Source: Pseudomonadota bacterium
Lineage (GTDB): Bacteria; Desulfobacterota; Desulfarculia; Desulfarculales; Desulfarculaceae
NCBI GenBank assembly: GCA_018896025.1
Contig: JAHIND010000031.1
Span: 53,497 to 117,496, forward strand
Length of the DNA stretch: 64,000 nucleotides
Direction: 5' to 3'
The notes below the pieces were generated by a model, which made no database searches, was not told the DNA's origin, and saw only the letters and a list, made by a program, of their open reading frames with translations. This document shows, in pieces, positions 9,446 to 17,067 of this stretch. A program made the position numbers and the translations under genes. Position 1 is the first letter of the stretch; every line of letters begins with the position of its first letter.

Positions 9446-9584
9446 CTGGATGGGTCTTCCGGCTTGGGGCGTCCTACCGGCCCGCCTTCCCATCGCGCCT
9501 AGCGCGACAGTGGCTTGTTGGGCTTTCGTTCCCCTCACGGCTGCGGGGCAGCGGGCGAATCTCACGCCACTTCCACGCATCCAG
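9446..9584 (-). promoter_or_regulatory. Cobalamin riboswitch, proximal copy (btuB leader)
   Basis: Read on the minus strand, a 7-bp P1 stem (9578-9584 with 9446-9452) encloses the conserved cobalamin elements in order: GCTGCCCCGCAGCCGTGA, GCCACTG, GGGAAGGCGGGC and AGCCGGAAGACC. It ends 26 bases before the btuB ATG. The Shine-Dalgarno GGGAGG (9427-9432) sits beside a complementary CCTC, and no terminator lies between aptamer and gene, so translational control is likely. That last point is inference from layout. Confidence 0.9.
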
Positions 9585-9646
9585 TCCGATATGCCGGGAG
9601 GCGTCCGCCTCCCACTTTGCCCCGGTAGCCATCCGGGGCTAACCAT

Positions 9647-9678
9647 AAAAAAACCCCCGTTCCTTGCGGAACGGAGGG
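9647..9678 (-). terminator. Intrinsic terminator between the two cobalamin riboswitches
   Basis: On the minus strand a stem of about 9 bp with one mismatch (9668-9677 with 9654-9663, loop GCAA) is followed directly by seven U (A-run 9647-9653 on the plus strand). It lies downstream of the distal aptamer and upstream of the proximal one, so it is the natural expression platform of the distal riboswitch. Confidence 0.88.
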
Positions 9679-9767
9679 ACTGCACCCAGTTTGCTTGATC
9701 TCCCCAGCCGAAGCCGGGCGGCCCATGATGGCCGCCAACACCGGTCGCCGCCGGCCTGGACTTCGGT

Positions 9768-9929
9768 GGAAACGGTAGGTCTTCTGGCTCCCGGATCATC
9801 CTCGGGCCGCGCCTTCCCACCGTCCTGATGAACGGCAGTGGCTTGTGGCAGCCTTTGTCCCCGGTTACAGCGGCGGGACCGCGACGGTATCGCACCGTCT
9901 TCCCTATTAAGCCTCGCGGCGCCGTTTCC
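9768..9929 (-). promoter_or_regulatory. Cobalamin riboswitch, distal copy
   Basis: A perfect 8-bp P1 stem (CCGTTTCC 9922-9929 with GGAAACGG 9768-9775 on the plus strand) encloses, on the minus strand, TAATAGGGAA, CCGCCGCTGTAACCGG, AAGCCACTG, GTGGGAAGGCGC and CCGGGAGCCAGAAGACC. This is an almost consensus AdoCbl-type aptamer. It begins 46 bases after the cobQ stop codon and is followed by the terminator at 9647-9678, so it probably acts by transcription termination. Confidence 0.95.
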
Positions 9930-9944
9930 TCTATGTTGCCTTAT

Positions 9945-9973
9945 CTCCTACGCCAGAGTTCCTGCCTCGTCAA
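9945..9973 (-). promoter_or_regulatory. Candidate sigma-70 promoter for the riboswitch-btuB transcript
   Basis: On the minus strand TTGACG (plus 9968-9973), a 17-base spacer and TAGGAG (plus 9945-9950) would place the start site about 10 bases before the distal aptamer P1. The -35 is good, the -10 poor. The site overlaps the end of cobQ, so btuB could also be read from cobQ. Confidence 0.35.
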
Positions 9974-9975
9974 GT

Positions 9976-11496
9976 TTATTCTCCGGCCGCCACCGGCTCC
10001 AGCAAACCTTCCAGGTTCAGGTGTTGCTCCAGCAGGTCGGCCAGCAGATCGAACTGCTTTTCGCGGAAAGCGGCGTAATCATCGGCCTGTTCCGGGGCCG
10101 CGCCGCCCCTGGCCCAGGCCAGCAGGGACGAACGCAAGTCGTCGTTGTCCAGGACCCCGTGCAAATAGGTGCCCACCACCCGGCCGTCGGGGCTCACCTG
10201 CCCCTCGTCCTGGTCGGCCCCTTGCCCCAGAACCTGGGTCAGGCGGAAGGCGGGGCGGCCATGGCCCTGGGGCTCGGTGCGGCCCATGTGGATTTCGTAG
10301 CCGGAGACCTCGCCGGGCACCGCGAAGGGAAGGCTCTCTGTGCAGGCGGCCCGCACCTGGGTGGTGGTCTTGTCTCCGGCCATGACCGTGGACACGGGCA
10401 GCAGGCCCAGGCCCGCTTCCGAGCCGGGCGGCCCCTCCACCCCCTGGGGATCGGCGATCTCCCCGCCCAGAAGCTGGTAGCCGCCGCACAGGCCCAGCAC
10501 CTTGCCTCCCAGCTTGTGGAAGGCTTTGACCGCCTCGAACAGCCCGCTGTGCTGCAGGCGCTTTAGGGCGGCCAGAGTGTTCTTGGTGCCCGGTAAAACA
10601 AGCAGGTCCAGCCCGGCCAACTCCTCGGGGCGCTCCAGCCAGGAAAGCTCCACCCCCTCGCTGGCGGCCAGGGCGTCGAAGTCGGTGTAGTTGCTGATGT
10701 GGCTCAGGCGAACCACTCCCACCCGCACCGAACCGGCCCGCCCTCGCAGCTCGCCCCGCTCCAGGGCCACCCCGTCCTCCTGGGGCAGCAGGATGTGCTC
10801 GAAGCGCGGCACCAGGCCCAACACCGGCACCCCACCCTTCTTGGCGATGTACTCCATGCCATCGCTGAACAGGGAGGCGTCGCCGCGGAACTTGTTGATC
10901 ACCACCCCGGCCATCATCTTGCGCTCGCCGGGGGTCATCAGCCTGAGGGTGCCCAGCACCTGGGCGAAGACCCCGCCGGTGTCGATGTCCGCCGCCAGGA
11001 TCACCTTGGCCCCGGCCCGGCGGGCCATGGGCAGGTTCACCAGATCGTGACGCTTTAGGTTCACCTCGGCGCAGGAGCCCGCGCCCTCCAGGATCACCAG
11101 CTGGTGCCTGGCGTTCAGGCGGCGGAAAGCGGCCGTCACCGTCTTGGTGAGGCGGGGCTTGAGCTTGTAGTAGTCGGCCCCGGCGTAGTTGCCCAGGGGG
11201 CGGCCCATGAGCACTATCTGGGCGGAGGTCTCCCCGCCGGGCTTGATAAGGATGGGGTTCATGTCCACCGAGGGCTCCAGGCCCGCGGCCTGGGCCTGAG
11301 CCACCTGGGCCCGGCCGATCTCATGGCCCTGGGGGGTGATGCCCGAGTTCAGGGCCATGTTCTGGGCCTTGAAGGGGGCCACGTCCAGGCCCCGGCGCTT
11401 GAACACCCGGCACAGGCCCATGACCAGCACGCTCTTGCCCACGTGGCTGCCGGTGCCGGCCACCATGATGGGGCGGTATTTTTGGGTTGGCGTCAT
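9976..11496 (-). CDS. cobQ: Cobyric acid synthase (CobQ)
   Basis: 506 residues, normal length. It catalyses the four ATP- and glutamine-dependent amidations that turn adenosylcobyrinate a,c-diamide into cobyric acid. The N-terminal dethiobiotin-synthetase-like domain carries the P-loop AGTGSHVGKS (13-22) and PFKAQNMALNSG. The C-terminal class-I glutamine amidotransferase domain has VLGLCGGYQLLG, with the nucleophile-position Cys near 338, and GTYLHGVLDN with the His near the C-terminus. It lies directly upstream of the B12 riboswitches and btuB, so uptake and synthesis genes are neighbours. Confidence 0.96.
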   Translation of the reverse strand: MTPTQKYRPIMVAGTGSHVGKSVLVMGLCRVFKRRGLDVAPFKAQNMALNSGITPQGHEIGRAQVAQAQAAGLEPSVDMNPILIKPGGETSAQIVLMGRPLGNYAGADYYKLKPRLTKTVTAAFRRLNARHQLVILEGAGSCAEVNLKRHDLVNLPMARRAGAKVILAADIDTGGVFAQVLGTLRLMTPGERKMMAGVVINKFRGDASLFSDGMEYIAKKGGVPVLGLVPRFEHILLPQEDGVALERGELRGRAGSVRVGVVRLSHISNYTDFDALAASEGVELSWLERPEELAGLDLLVLPGTKNTLAALKRLQHSGLFEAVKAFHKLGGKVLGLCGGYQLLGGEIADPQGVEGPPGSEAGLGLLPVSTVMAGDKTTTQVRAACTESLPFAVPGEVSGYEIHMGRTEPQGHGRPAFRLTQVLGQGADQDEGQVSPDGRVVGTYLHGVLDNDDLRSSLLAWARGGAAPEQADDYAAFREKQFDLLADLLEQHLNLEGLLEPVAAGE

Positions 11497-11527
11497 GCTC
11501 GCGCAGGCGGTCTGATCATCACCGTCC

Positions 11528-12871
11528 CTAGGATTTGGGCGAGCTGAGCTTCAACTCGATCAGCTCCCCCTTGTCCAGGTCGTAGCGTTTTTGCAGAGCC
11601 GTGGGGTCCAGGCCGATAAGCAGCCAACCCAGGGGTTTGTCCTGATAGCTCAAGGGGAAGGCCACCAGCAACTCGCCCCAGCTTCCGTTCTGGTCCTGGT
11701 TCTGGTGAAAAACGTGCAGCACCCGGTGGTCGGCCTCGCGGCCGCCCTCAAAGGGTATGTGGCCGTAGCTGGCTCCCGCCTTTTGCGCCTCTCCCCCTTT
11801 GGGGTAGTAGGACTCCAGCACCTTCTTTTCGTTGTCCAGCACCACCACTCCGGTGTAGGGCAGGGAGCCGTCGCCGGGGGCGGCGAAGAAGCGGCGCAAT
11901 ATCTCCTGGCCCCGGTCCAGCTTGCCCTGGGCCAGGTCCTCGGCCAACAGGGAGCCCAGCAGCTGGCGGTCGCGCACCAGTTTTTCGCGGAACTCGCTGT
12001 GCAGGGTCGTTTCCTGGACCATGCTGCTGGAAAAATATGGATAGGCCACCAGCCCCCCGGCGCAAAGGACAAGAGCGGCAGTCGCCGCGATGAGCCAGCG
12101 GCGCAAATGGCGCATCCGGTGCTTGAGGCGCTCCACCGCGGTCACGTCGCGCCCCACCAAGAGCATGCCCTTGAACTCCTGCTGGGCGTCGTGCAGGGCG
12201 CTCAGGCTCAGGGACACGTAGCGGGGCCCCTGCTGGGGATGGCGGCAGCAGAGCACCTGCTCATGGCAGGTTTGCCCGCCCCGGACCCCGCCGGCCAGCT
12301 CGCGCACCTGCTGCCCCTGCTCGAAAAGCTCTTCCATCGGCCGGTGGCCCATCTGGTGCCAATCCCGGCCGTAGAGTTCGCAGGCCGCCAGGTTCAGGGC
12401 GGTCACCTTGCCGGTGTGGTCGGTGAGCACCACCGCGTCGGGCAGCATGTCGCAGAATTCCTTGAGCCCGAAGAGCTGGTTGCTGGCCGCGTCCAGGCGT
12501 TGGGCCAGGACCTGGGCCATGTTTTTGCCCAGCTGAGGGAACTCCTGCAAAAAGCGGCCTATGTCCCGGCGGGGCACGGACAGGGCCTTGCCCTGAAGAC
12601 GGGCCCGGATGGTGGCGGTGCGCTTGTCGCCCATCAGGAAGGACATCTCGCCGAACACCGCGCCGGGTTCGGCCAGGATCGCGATCACCTGGTCGCCCTT
12701 GAGCACGTCCAGTTCGCCCTCCAGCAACACGTAAAGGTCTTGGGACTCTTCGCCCTCTAGGAAGAGGGTCTGGCCCTGGTGGAAGGAGATCAGGTAACGC
12801 TCCAGCCGGGGGTCGCTTTCATACGCCTCGATCATGCCACGCTCTTTCGCCTCGGCAAGGGGCCGGGGCAT
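11528..12871 (-). CDS. Cyclic-nucleotide-binding domain / PAS / single-TM protein
   Basis: 447 residues. Residues ~25-125 are a Crp-type cNMP-binding domain (phosphate-cassette-like FGEMSFLMGDKRTATI). Residues ~135-250 are a PAS domain (DMLPDAVVLTDHTGKVTALN) with a Cys-containing stretch (TCHEQVLCC, 201-209). One membrane helix spans ~258-280 and a ~165-residue C-terminal domain resembles a single Cache/periplasmic sensor fold (TGVVVLDNEKKVLESYY). No kinase, cyclase, HTH or methyl-accepting output domain is seen. With one helix the C-terminal sensor would face the periplasm and the cNMP/PAS part the cytoplasm. Met13 is an alternative start. Function unknown; signal integration is inferred from the domains. 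Confidence 0.75.
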   Translation of the reverse strand: MPRPLAEAKERGMIEAYESDPRLERYLISFHQGQTLFLEGEESQDLYVLLEGELDVLKGDQVIAILAEPGAVFGEMSFLMGDKRTATIRARLQGKALSVPRRDIGRFLQEFPQLGKNMAQVLAQRLDAASNQLFGLKEFCDMLPDAVVLTDHTGKVTALNLAACELYGRDWHQMGHRPMEELFEQGQQVRELAGGVRGGQTCHEQVLCCRHPQQGPRYVSLSLSALHDAQQEFKGMLLVGRDVTAVERLKHRMRHLRRWLIAATAALVLCAGGLVAYPYFSSSMVQETTLHSEFREKLVRDRQLLGSLLAEDLAQGKLDRGQEILRRFFAAPGDGSLPYTGVVVLDNEKKVLESYYPKGGEAQKAGASYGHIPFEGGREADHRVLHVFHQNQDQNGSWGELLVAFPLSYQDKPLGWLLIGLDPTALQKRYDLDKGELIELKLSSPKS

Positions 12872-12972
12872 CCGAAATCAGGGACGCGGAGCTTAGGCCG
12901 CCGTTATCTGCTTAGCTTAACTCCGGGAGCAGCGCAAGACAAGACCGGTGCGGCCAGGGCGAGCATGGGCCG

Positions 12973-13018
12973 AAAAATGGGCGGGCCCGTCACCCCAAGA
13001 GAGGAGCCGAGCCCGCCC
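12973..13018 (-). terminator. Intrinsic terminator after the nitroreductase gene
   Basis: An 8-bp stem (GGGCGGGC at 12979-12986 with GCCCGCCC at 13011-13018) is followed on the minus strand by A and five U (plus-strand AAAAAT 12973-12978). It lies 17 bases beyond the nitroreductase stop codon. Confidence 0.8.
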
Positions 13019-13034
13019 GGTGGGAGAGGTAGGG

Positions 13035-13607
13035 TTATTGACCGTAAAAGTCGCTGAACACCTTGGGCGCCTTGCGGGGCGGGGCCTTGGGCTTTTCGGC
13101 GGGTACGCCCAGGGGGATGATGCCCGCCACCTCCAAGCCCTCGGGCGCGCCCAGGGCCTGGGCCATCTTCTGGGGGTCGAAGAAGGTGAGCCACAGGCTG
13201 CCCAGCCCCTGCTCGGTGGCGGCCAGCATGAGGTTTTGCACCGCCGCCGATGCCGCGGCCAAGGCCCCGCGGCTCTGGTTGAAAAAGGAGCCCAGGCCCG
13301 CCTTCTTGGGATCGAAGAAAACGGCCACGTACACCGGGGCCTGGTCCAGGAAGTCGAAGCTGTATTTACCGACCCAACTTGGCCCGCCGCCGTCGATGAC
13401 CGCCTGCTTGGTGGCCTGGCACAACTGTTTGACCTTGGCCTTGGCTTCCTCGCCGCGAATGACCACAAAGGACCAGGGCTGCTGGTGCAGGGGGCTGGGA
13501 GCCCACACCGCCGCCTGGATGAGGGAGGCGACCTGCTCGTCGCTCACCGGCTTGGCCGCAAAGGCCCGCACGCTGCGCCGCTCACGAATGGCTTCCAACA
13601 ACAGCAT
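13035..13607 (-). CDS. Nitroreductase-family flavoprotein
   Basis: 190 residues, typical of FMN-dependent nitroreductases. It opens with the family motif IRERRSVRAFAAKPVS (Arg-Arg-Ser for FMN phosphate) and contains APSPLHQQPWSFVVI near 36-50. Its C-terminal part has ALAAASAAVQNLMLAATEQGLGSLW and IIPLGVPAE. Members reduce nitro groups, quinones, enones or halogenated phenols with NAD(P)H; the substrate here is unknown. It starts 23 bases after the acyl-CoA ligase stop on the same strand, so the two form an operon ended by the terminator just downstream. Confidence 0.88.
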   Translation of the reverse strand: MLLLEAIRERRSVRAFAAKPVSDEQVASLIQAAVWAPSPLHQQPWSFVVIRGEEAKAKVKQLCQATKQAVIDGGGPSWVGKYSFDFLDQAPVYVAVFFDPKKAGLGSFFNQSRGALAAASAAVQNLMLAATEQGLGSLWLTFFDPQKMAQALGAPEGLEVAGIIPLGVPAEKPKAPPRKAPKVFSDFYGQ

Positions 13608-13630
13608 CTTTTCCCCCTATGCGCCGTTTC

Positions 13631-15322
13631 TCAGGCGGTCTTTTCCTTTTCCTGGCGGCGGCGCTCCTCGTCGCGAATCTCGCGGCGCAGCAGCTTGCCC
13701 ACCTTTGATTTGGGCAGCATATCACGGAACTCGATGTAGGAAGGCACCTTGTACCCGGCCAGGCGGTCGCGGCAGAAGCGGATGAGCTCAGTGGCCCCCA
13801 CGCCCTTGGCGTCCTCCTTCATCACCACGATGGCCTTGATGCGCTCGCCCACCTTGGGATCGGGCACCCCCACCACGCAGGCCCCCACCACCACGGGGTG
13901 ATCCTGGAGCACCGCCTCGATCTCCGAGGCGCTGACCCGGTAGCCCTTGTGCTTGAGGATGTCGGCCGAGCGCTCCACGTAGTAGATCTGGCCGTCCTCG
14001 CCCTGCTTTACGAAGTCACCGGTGCGGTAGTAGATCTCGCCGTTCAGGGCCACGAAGGCGGCGGCGGTCTCCTCGGGCTTGTTGAGGTACTGCTTCATGG
14101 CGTGGTCGCTGGTGACCAACAGCTCCCCCAACTCGCCGGGGGCGGAGATCTCCAGGGTGTCGGGCTCCACCAGCAGCACCCGGCGGCTGGTCAGCGGCAC
14201 CCCGATGCTCATTTGGGGCGGCTCCCCGGCGTCGATGCGGCTGTAGGTCACGTGGCCCGCCTCGGTGGAGCCGTAAACCTGGTAGATGGGCGAGCCTACC
14301 CGCTCCTTCCAGCGGGCCAGCACCTCCCGGGGCAGCACGTCGCCGCCGCAGTAGCAGTAGGTCAGGGAGCTGATGTCGTAGACATGCTGGCGGTCGTTTT
14401 CCAGGATCATGCGGTACAGGGCGGGCACCCCCAGCATCCAGCGCACCTTGTAACGCTGGATGGCGTCCAGGATGGCGTCCACGTGGGGCTGGGGCATGAG
14501 CACCGTGGTGTTGCCCTGGTTCAGCCCCAGGGCCATCAAAAGGCCCAGGGCCATGATGTGGAACAAGGGGTTGATGGCGATGTAGGTGTCTTGGCCCGGC
14601 TTGACGTGGCCTTCCAAGACGTCGTGCATCACGTCGGCCACATAAGAGCAGTGGCCCCAGTGGTTGCCCGGCACCCCCTTGGGGAAGCCGGTGGTGCCGC
14701 CGGTGTAGAGGATGTAGGAGAGGTCCTCCACCGGGTCCAGCTCCACCTTTGGCGGCTTGGGCGGGGCGGCCAGGATTTTCTTGAACCACACCGTCTCCGG
14801 CCCGCCCTTAACCGTACCCGAGGGCGCCTTGTCGAACATGGCGGCCACCACCCGCTTGAGCGGCGAGACCAGGTCCAACAGGCCGGTGACGATGATCGTC
14901 TCCAGACCGCTGCCCTCGAATATCTCGGCAACGTATCCGTAGTTGGTGTCGTGGCAGATGATGGCCTTGGCCTGGGAGTCCGCCACCATGTAGGCGATCT
15001 CGTGGCTAGTGTAGATGGGCGAGACCAGCACCACCACCGCCCCGATCTTCTGGGTGGCCAACCAGGCGATGACCAGTTGGGGGCTGTTGCTCAGGTATAA
15101 GAGCACCCGGTCGCCCCGGCTGATGCCCCGCTGGGCCAGGCCGGTGGCGAAGCGGTCCACCATGTCTCTCAGCTTGGCGTAGGTGAAGCGCTGGCCCAGG
15201 AAGATGAGGGCCGCGTTGTGGGGGAACTTGGCCGCGGCCTGCTCAAAGCGGGTGTAGGTGAATTCCGGTTGCGTGGCTGACAGGGCAAGACCGGATGTTT
15301 CATGGAGGTTGGGCGGCATCAC
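13631..15322 (-). CDS. AMP-forming acyl-CoA synthetase / ligase
   Basis: 563 residues. The ANL-superfamily AMP-binding motif LSYILYTGGTTGFPKGV lies at 201-217, VYGSTEAG (A5) near 350, YRTGDF (A7) near 435, and a C-terminal Lys motif around PKSKVGKLLRREI near the end. It activates a carboxylic acid to acyl-AMP and then acyl-CoA; chain length and substrate cannot be read from the sequence. Codons 4-12 fall inside the left inverted arm of a dispersed repeat (15288-15311), so the present N-terminus may have been shaped by that element. The conserved part begins near residue 18. Confidence 0.9.
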   Translation of the reverse strand: MMPPNLHETSGLALSATQPEFTYTRFEQAAAKFPHNAALIFLGQRFTYAKLRDMVDRFATGLAQRGISRGDRVLLYLSNSPQLVIAWLATQKIGAVVVLVSPIYTSHEIAYMVADSQAKAIICHDTNYGYVAEIFEGSGLETIIVTGLLDLVSPLKRVVAAMFDKAPSGTVKGGPETVWFKKILAAPPKPPKVELDPVEDLSYILYTGGTTGFPKGVPGNHWGHCSYVADVMHDVLEGHVKPGQDTYIAINPLFHIMALGLLMALGLNQGNTTVLMPQPHVDAILDAIQRYKVRWMLGVPALYRMILENDRQHVYDISSLTYCYCGGDVLPREVLARWKERVGSPIYQVYGSTEAGHVTYSRIDAGEPPQMSIGVPLTSRRVLLVEPDTLEISAPGELGELLVTSDHAMKQYLNKPEETAAAFVALNGEIYYRTGDFVKQGEDGQIYYVERSADILKHKGYRVSASEIEAVLQDHPVVVGACVVGVPDPKVGERIKAIVVMKEDAKGVGATELIRFCRDRLAGYKVPSYIEFRDMLPKSKVGKLLRREIRDEERRRQEKEKTA

Positions 15323-15549
15323 TATCTCACGCCTTTTTTAAAATGCTGTGTTTTGAAAACAGGGCGTCCGGTGTCCTTTGGTGGTTCACCAACGGCCCGG
15401 CACAGCCAGGCGGCGGCAGACGAGGCGTCCGGCCAGCGACAGCCGCAGGCGTAGCCAGAGCGCTACGTCGAGGCTGGAGCGCAGCCGGCAACGCGGTATG
15501 CCGGTGCCTGGTGCAGCCGGACGCTCGACCTTCATGAAACATCCGGTCT
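15288..15549. repeat. Dispersed inverted-arm repeat element, copy A
   Basis: Two 24-nt arms (15288-15311 and 15526-15549) are inverted repeats matching at 22 of 24 positions, with 214 bases between. The right part of the interior (15398-15525) is a core shared with 35595-35735 and 61042-61167, including GGCGTAGCC, then CTACGTCGAGGC a few bases later. The element fills the gap between the ligase start and the livF stop: the left arm is inside the ligase coding region and the right arm ends in the livF stop codon. No transposase is encoded. Confidence 0.75.
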
Positions 15550-16294
15550 AGGCCCCGAAGTAGGCCGACTTGACGTCGGGGTTGTTCATCAATTCGTCCT
15601 TGTCCCCTTCGACCACCGCCGAGCCGTTTTCCAGGATGTAGCCGTAGTCGATGATGGGCATGATGGGCCGGGCGTACTGCTCAGCCACGATGATGGCCAC
15701 TCCCCGCTCCTCGGCGATCTCCTTGATGGACTTGGCCAGCCAGTACTGGATGGCCGGGGACAGGCCCAAGAGGGGCTCGTCCAAAAGCAGCAGCTTGGGC
15801 TGGGCCATGAGGGCCCGGCCTATGGCCAGCATCTGCTGCTCGCCGCCGGAGAGGAAGCCGCCCAGGCGGCGCACGATCTTGGTCAGCGGCGGGAAAATCT
15901 TGAACACGTATTCCAGGGTCTCGGCGGCCTGAGCGGGTTTGGCCAGATAGCCGCCGATTTTCAGGTTCTCCAACACCGAGCTTTCCGGGAAGATGCGCCG
16001 CCGCTCGGGGCAGAGGATGATGCCCGCCTTAGCCCGCTTGGAGGGCTTGTCGTGGCTGATGTCCCGGCCCTTGTAGTTGATGCTCCCCCTGAGGGTGATG
16101 CGCTCGCCGCCGGCCATCAGCTCCTTTTTGGCGATGTCTTCCATGATGCCGCTCAGGGTGTACATCAGGGTGGACTTGCCCGCGCTGTTGGCCCCGAACA
16201 CCCCCACGATCTGGTTGTCCCCGCAAGCCAGGCTCACGTTGTTGAGCGCCAGCATGTTTTCGTAGAAGACCATCAGGCCCAGAGCCTCAAACAT
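15548..16294 (-). CDS. livF: Branched-chain amino-acid type ABC transporter ATPase (LivF)
   Basis: 248 residues. Walker A is GANSAGKST (34-42), the signature is LSGGEQQMLAIGRAL and Walker B is LLLLDEPLLGLSP. The start overlaps the end of livG by 8 bases. It is the second ATPase of a complete Liv-type importer (substrate-binding protein, two permeases, two ATPases). An insertion of about 10 residues after Walker A (MEDIAKKELMAGG) is longer than in typical LivF. The cargo may be an amino acid, a short-chain amide or an aromatic acid; the family is broad. Confidence 0.92.
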   Translation of the reverse strand: MFEALGLMVFYENMLALNNVSLACGDNQIVGVFGANSAGKSTLMYTLSGIMEDIAKKELMAGGERITLRGSINYKGRDISHDKPSKRAKAGIILCPERRRIFPESSVLENLKIGGYLAKPAQAAETLEYVFKIFPPLTKIVRRLGGFLSGGEQQMLAIGRALMAQPKLLLLDEPLLGLSPAIQYWLAKSIKEIAEERGVAIIVAEQYARPIMPIIDYGYILENGSAVVEGDKDELMNNPDVKSAYFGA

Positions 16295-17066
16295 AGCTGA
16301 AGACCTCCTCGGAGCCGAAGTAGGCTTCCTTCACCTGCTTGTCCGCCATGACCTCCACCGGCACCCCCTCGGCGATTTTGGCCCCGAAGTTCAGGACCAT
16401 CACCCGGTTGGCCAGGCGGAACAGCTCGCGCAAACGGTGCTCCACCATGATCAGGGTGATGCCCTCCATCTGGAGCTTTTCCATCAAGGGCACCATGGAG
16501 GCCATCTCGCTCATGGACAGGCCGGAGAACACCTCGTCGCAGATGATGATCTCGGGCCTGAGCGCCAGGCAGCGGGCCAGCTCCAGGCGCTTGAGATAGC
16601 CGGTGGGCAGGCTGGAGGCGGTCTTGTAGGGTACGTAGGATTCGCGCTCGAAGCCGATCTCCTCCAGGATGTCCACGGCCACGGTGTCCCGCGATCCCAT
16701 GCGCCCGCCGCCCCGCCAGCCGCCGGTGCGCCGGGCCCGTGGGCTGAACAGGGGCACGATTAGGTTCTTGTAGGCGGGCAGGCTGTAGTAGGGGCGCATC
16801 ACCTGGAAGGTGCGGGTGAGCCCCTGGTCGGCGATCTTGTGGGGGGCCGTGCCCACCAGGTTCTTGCCCTTGTAGAGCACCTGGCCGGTGTCGGCCTTGA
16901 CGAATCCGGTGATTACGTTGACCAGGGTGGTCTTGCCGCTGCCGTTGGGCCCGATCACCCCCAGGATGTCGCCGGGCATCAGGTCGAAGCTCACCTCGGT
17001 CAGGGCCTTGACCCCGCCGAAGGTCTTGTTCACGTCGCGCACGCTGAGGATGGGCTCGCCCGCCAT
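16287..17066 (-). CDS. livG: Branched-chain amino-acid type ABC transporter ATPase (LivG)
   Basis: 259 residues. Walker A is GPNGSGKTT (39-47). The ABC signature region reads SLPTGYLKRLELARCLAL in place of the common LS(Y/G)GxQRxLEIARAL, and Walker B reads IIICDEVFSGLS rather than DEPxAGL. The C-terminal LivG extension (VEVMADKQVKEAYFG) is normal. It starts 1 base after livM and overlaps livF. The altered signature suggests a divergent LivG subfamily, not a defect, because all catalytic elements are otherwise present. Confidence 0.92.
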   Translation of the reverse strand: MAGEPILSVRDVNKTFGGVKALTEVSFDLMPGDILGVIGPNGSGKTTLVNVITGFVKADTGQVLYKGKNLVGTAPHKIADQGLTRTFQVMRPYYSLPAYKNLIVPLFSPRARRTGGWRGGGRMGSRDTVAVDILEEIGFERESYVPYKTASSLPTGYLKRLELARCLALRPEIIICDEVFSGLSMSEMASMVPLMEKLQMEGITLIMVEHRLRELFRLANRVMVLNFGAKIAEGVPVEVMADKQVKEAYFGSEEVFSYV

Positions 17067-17067
17067 G

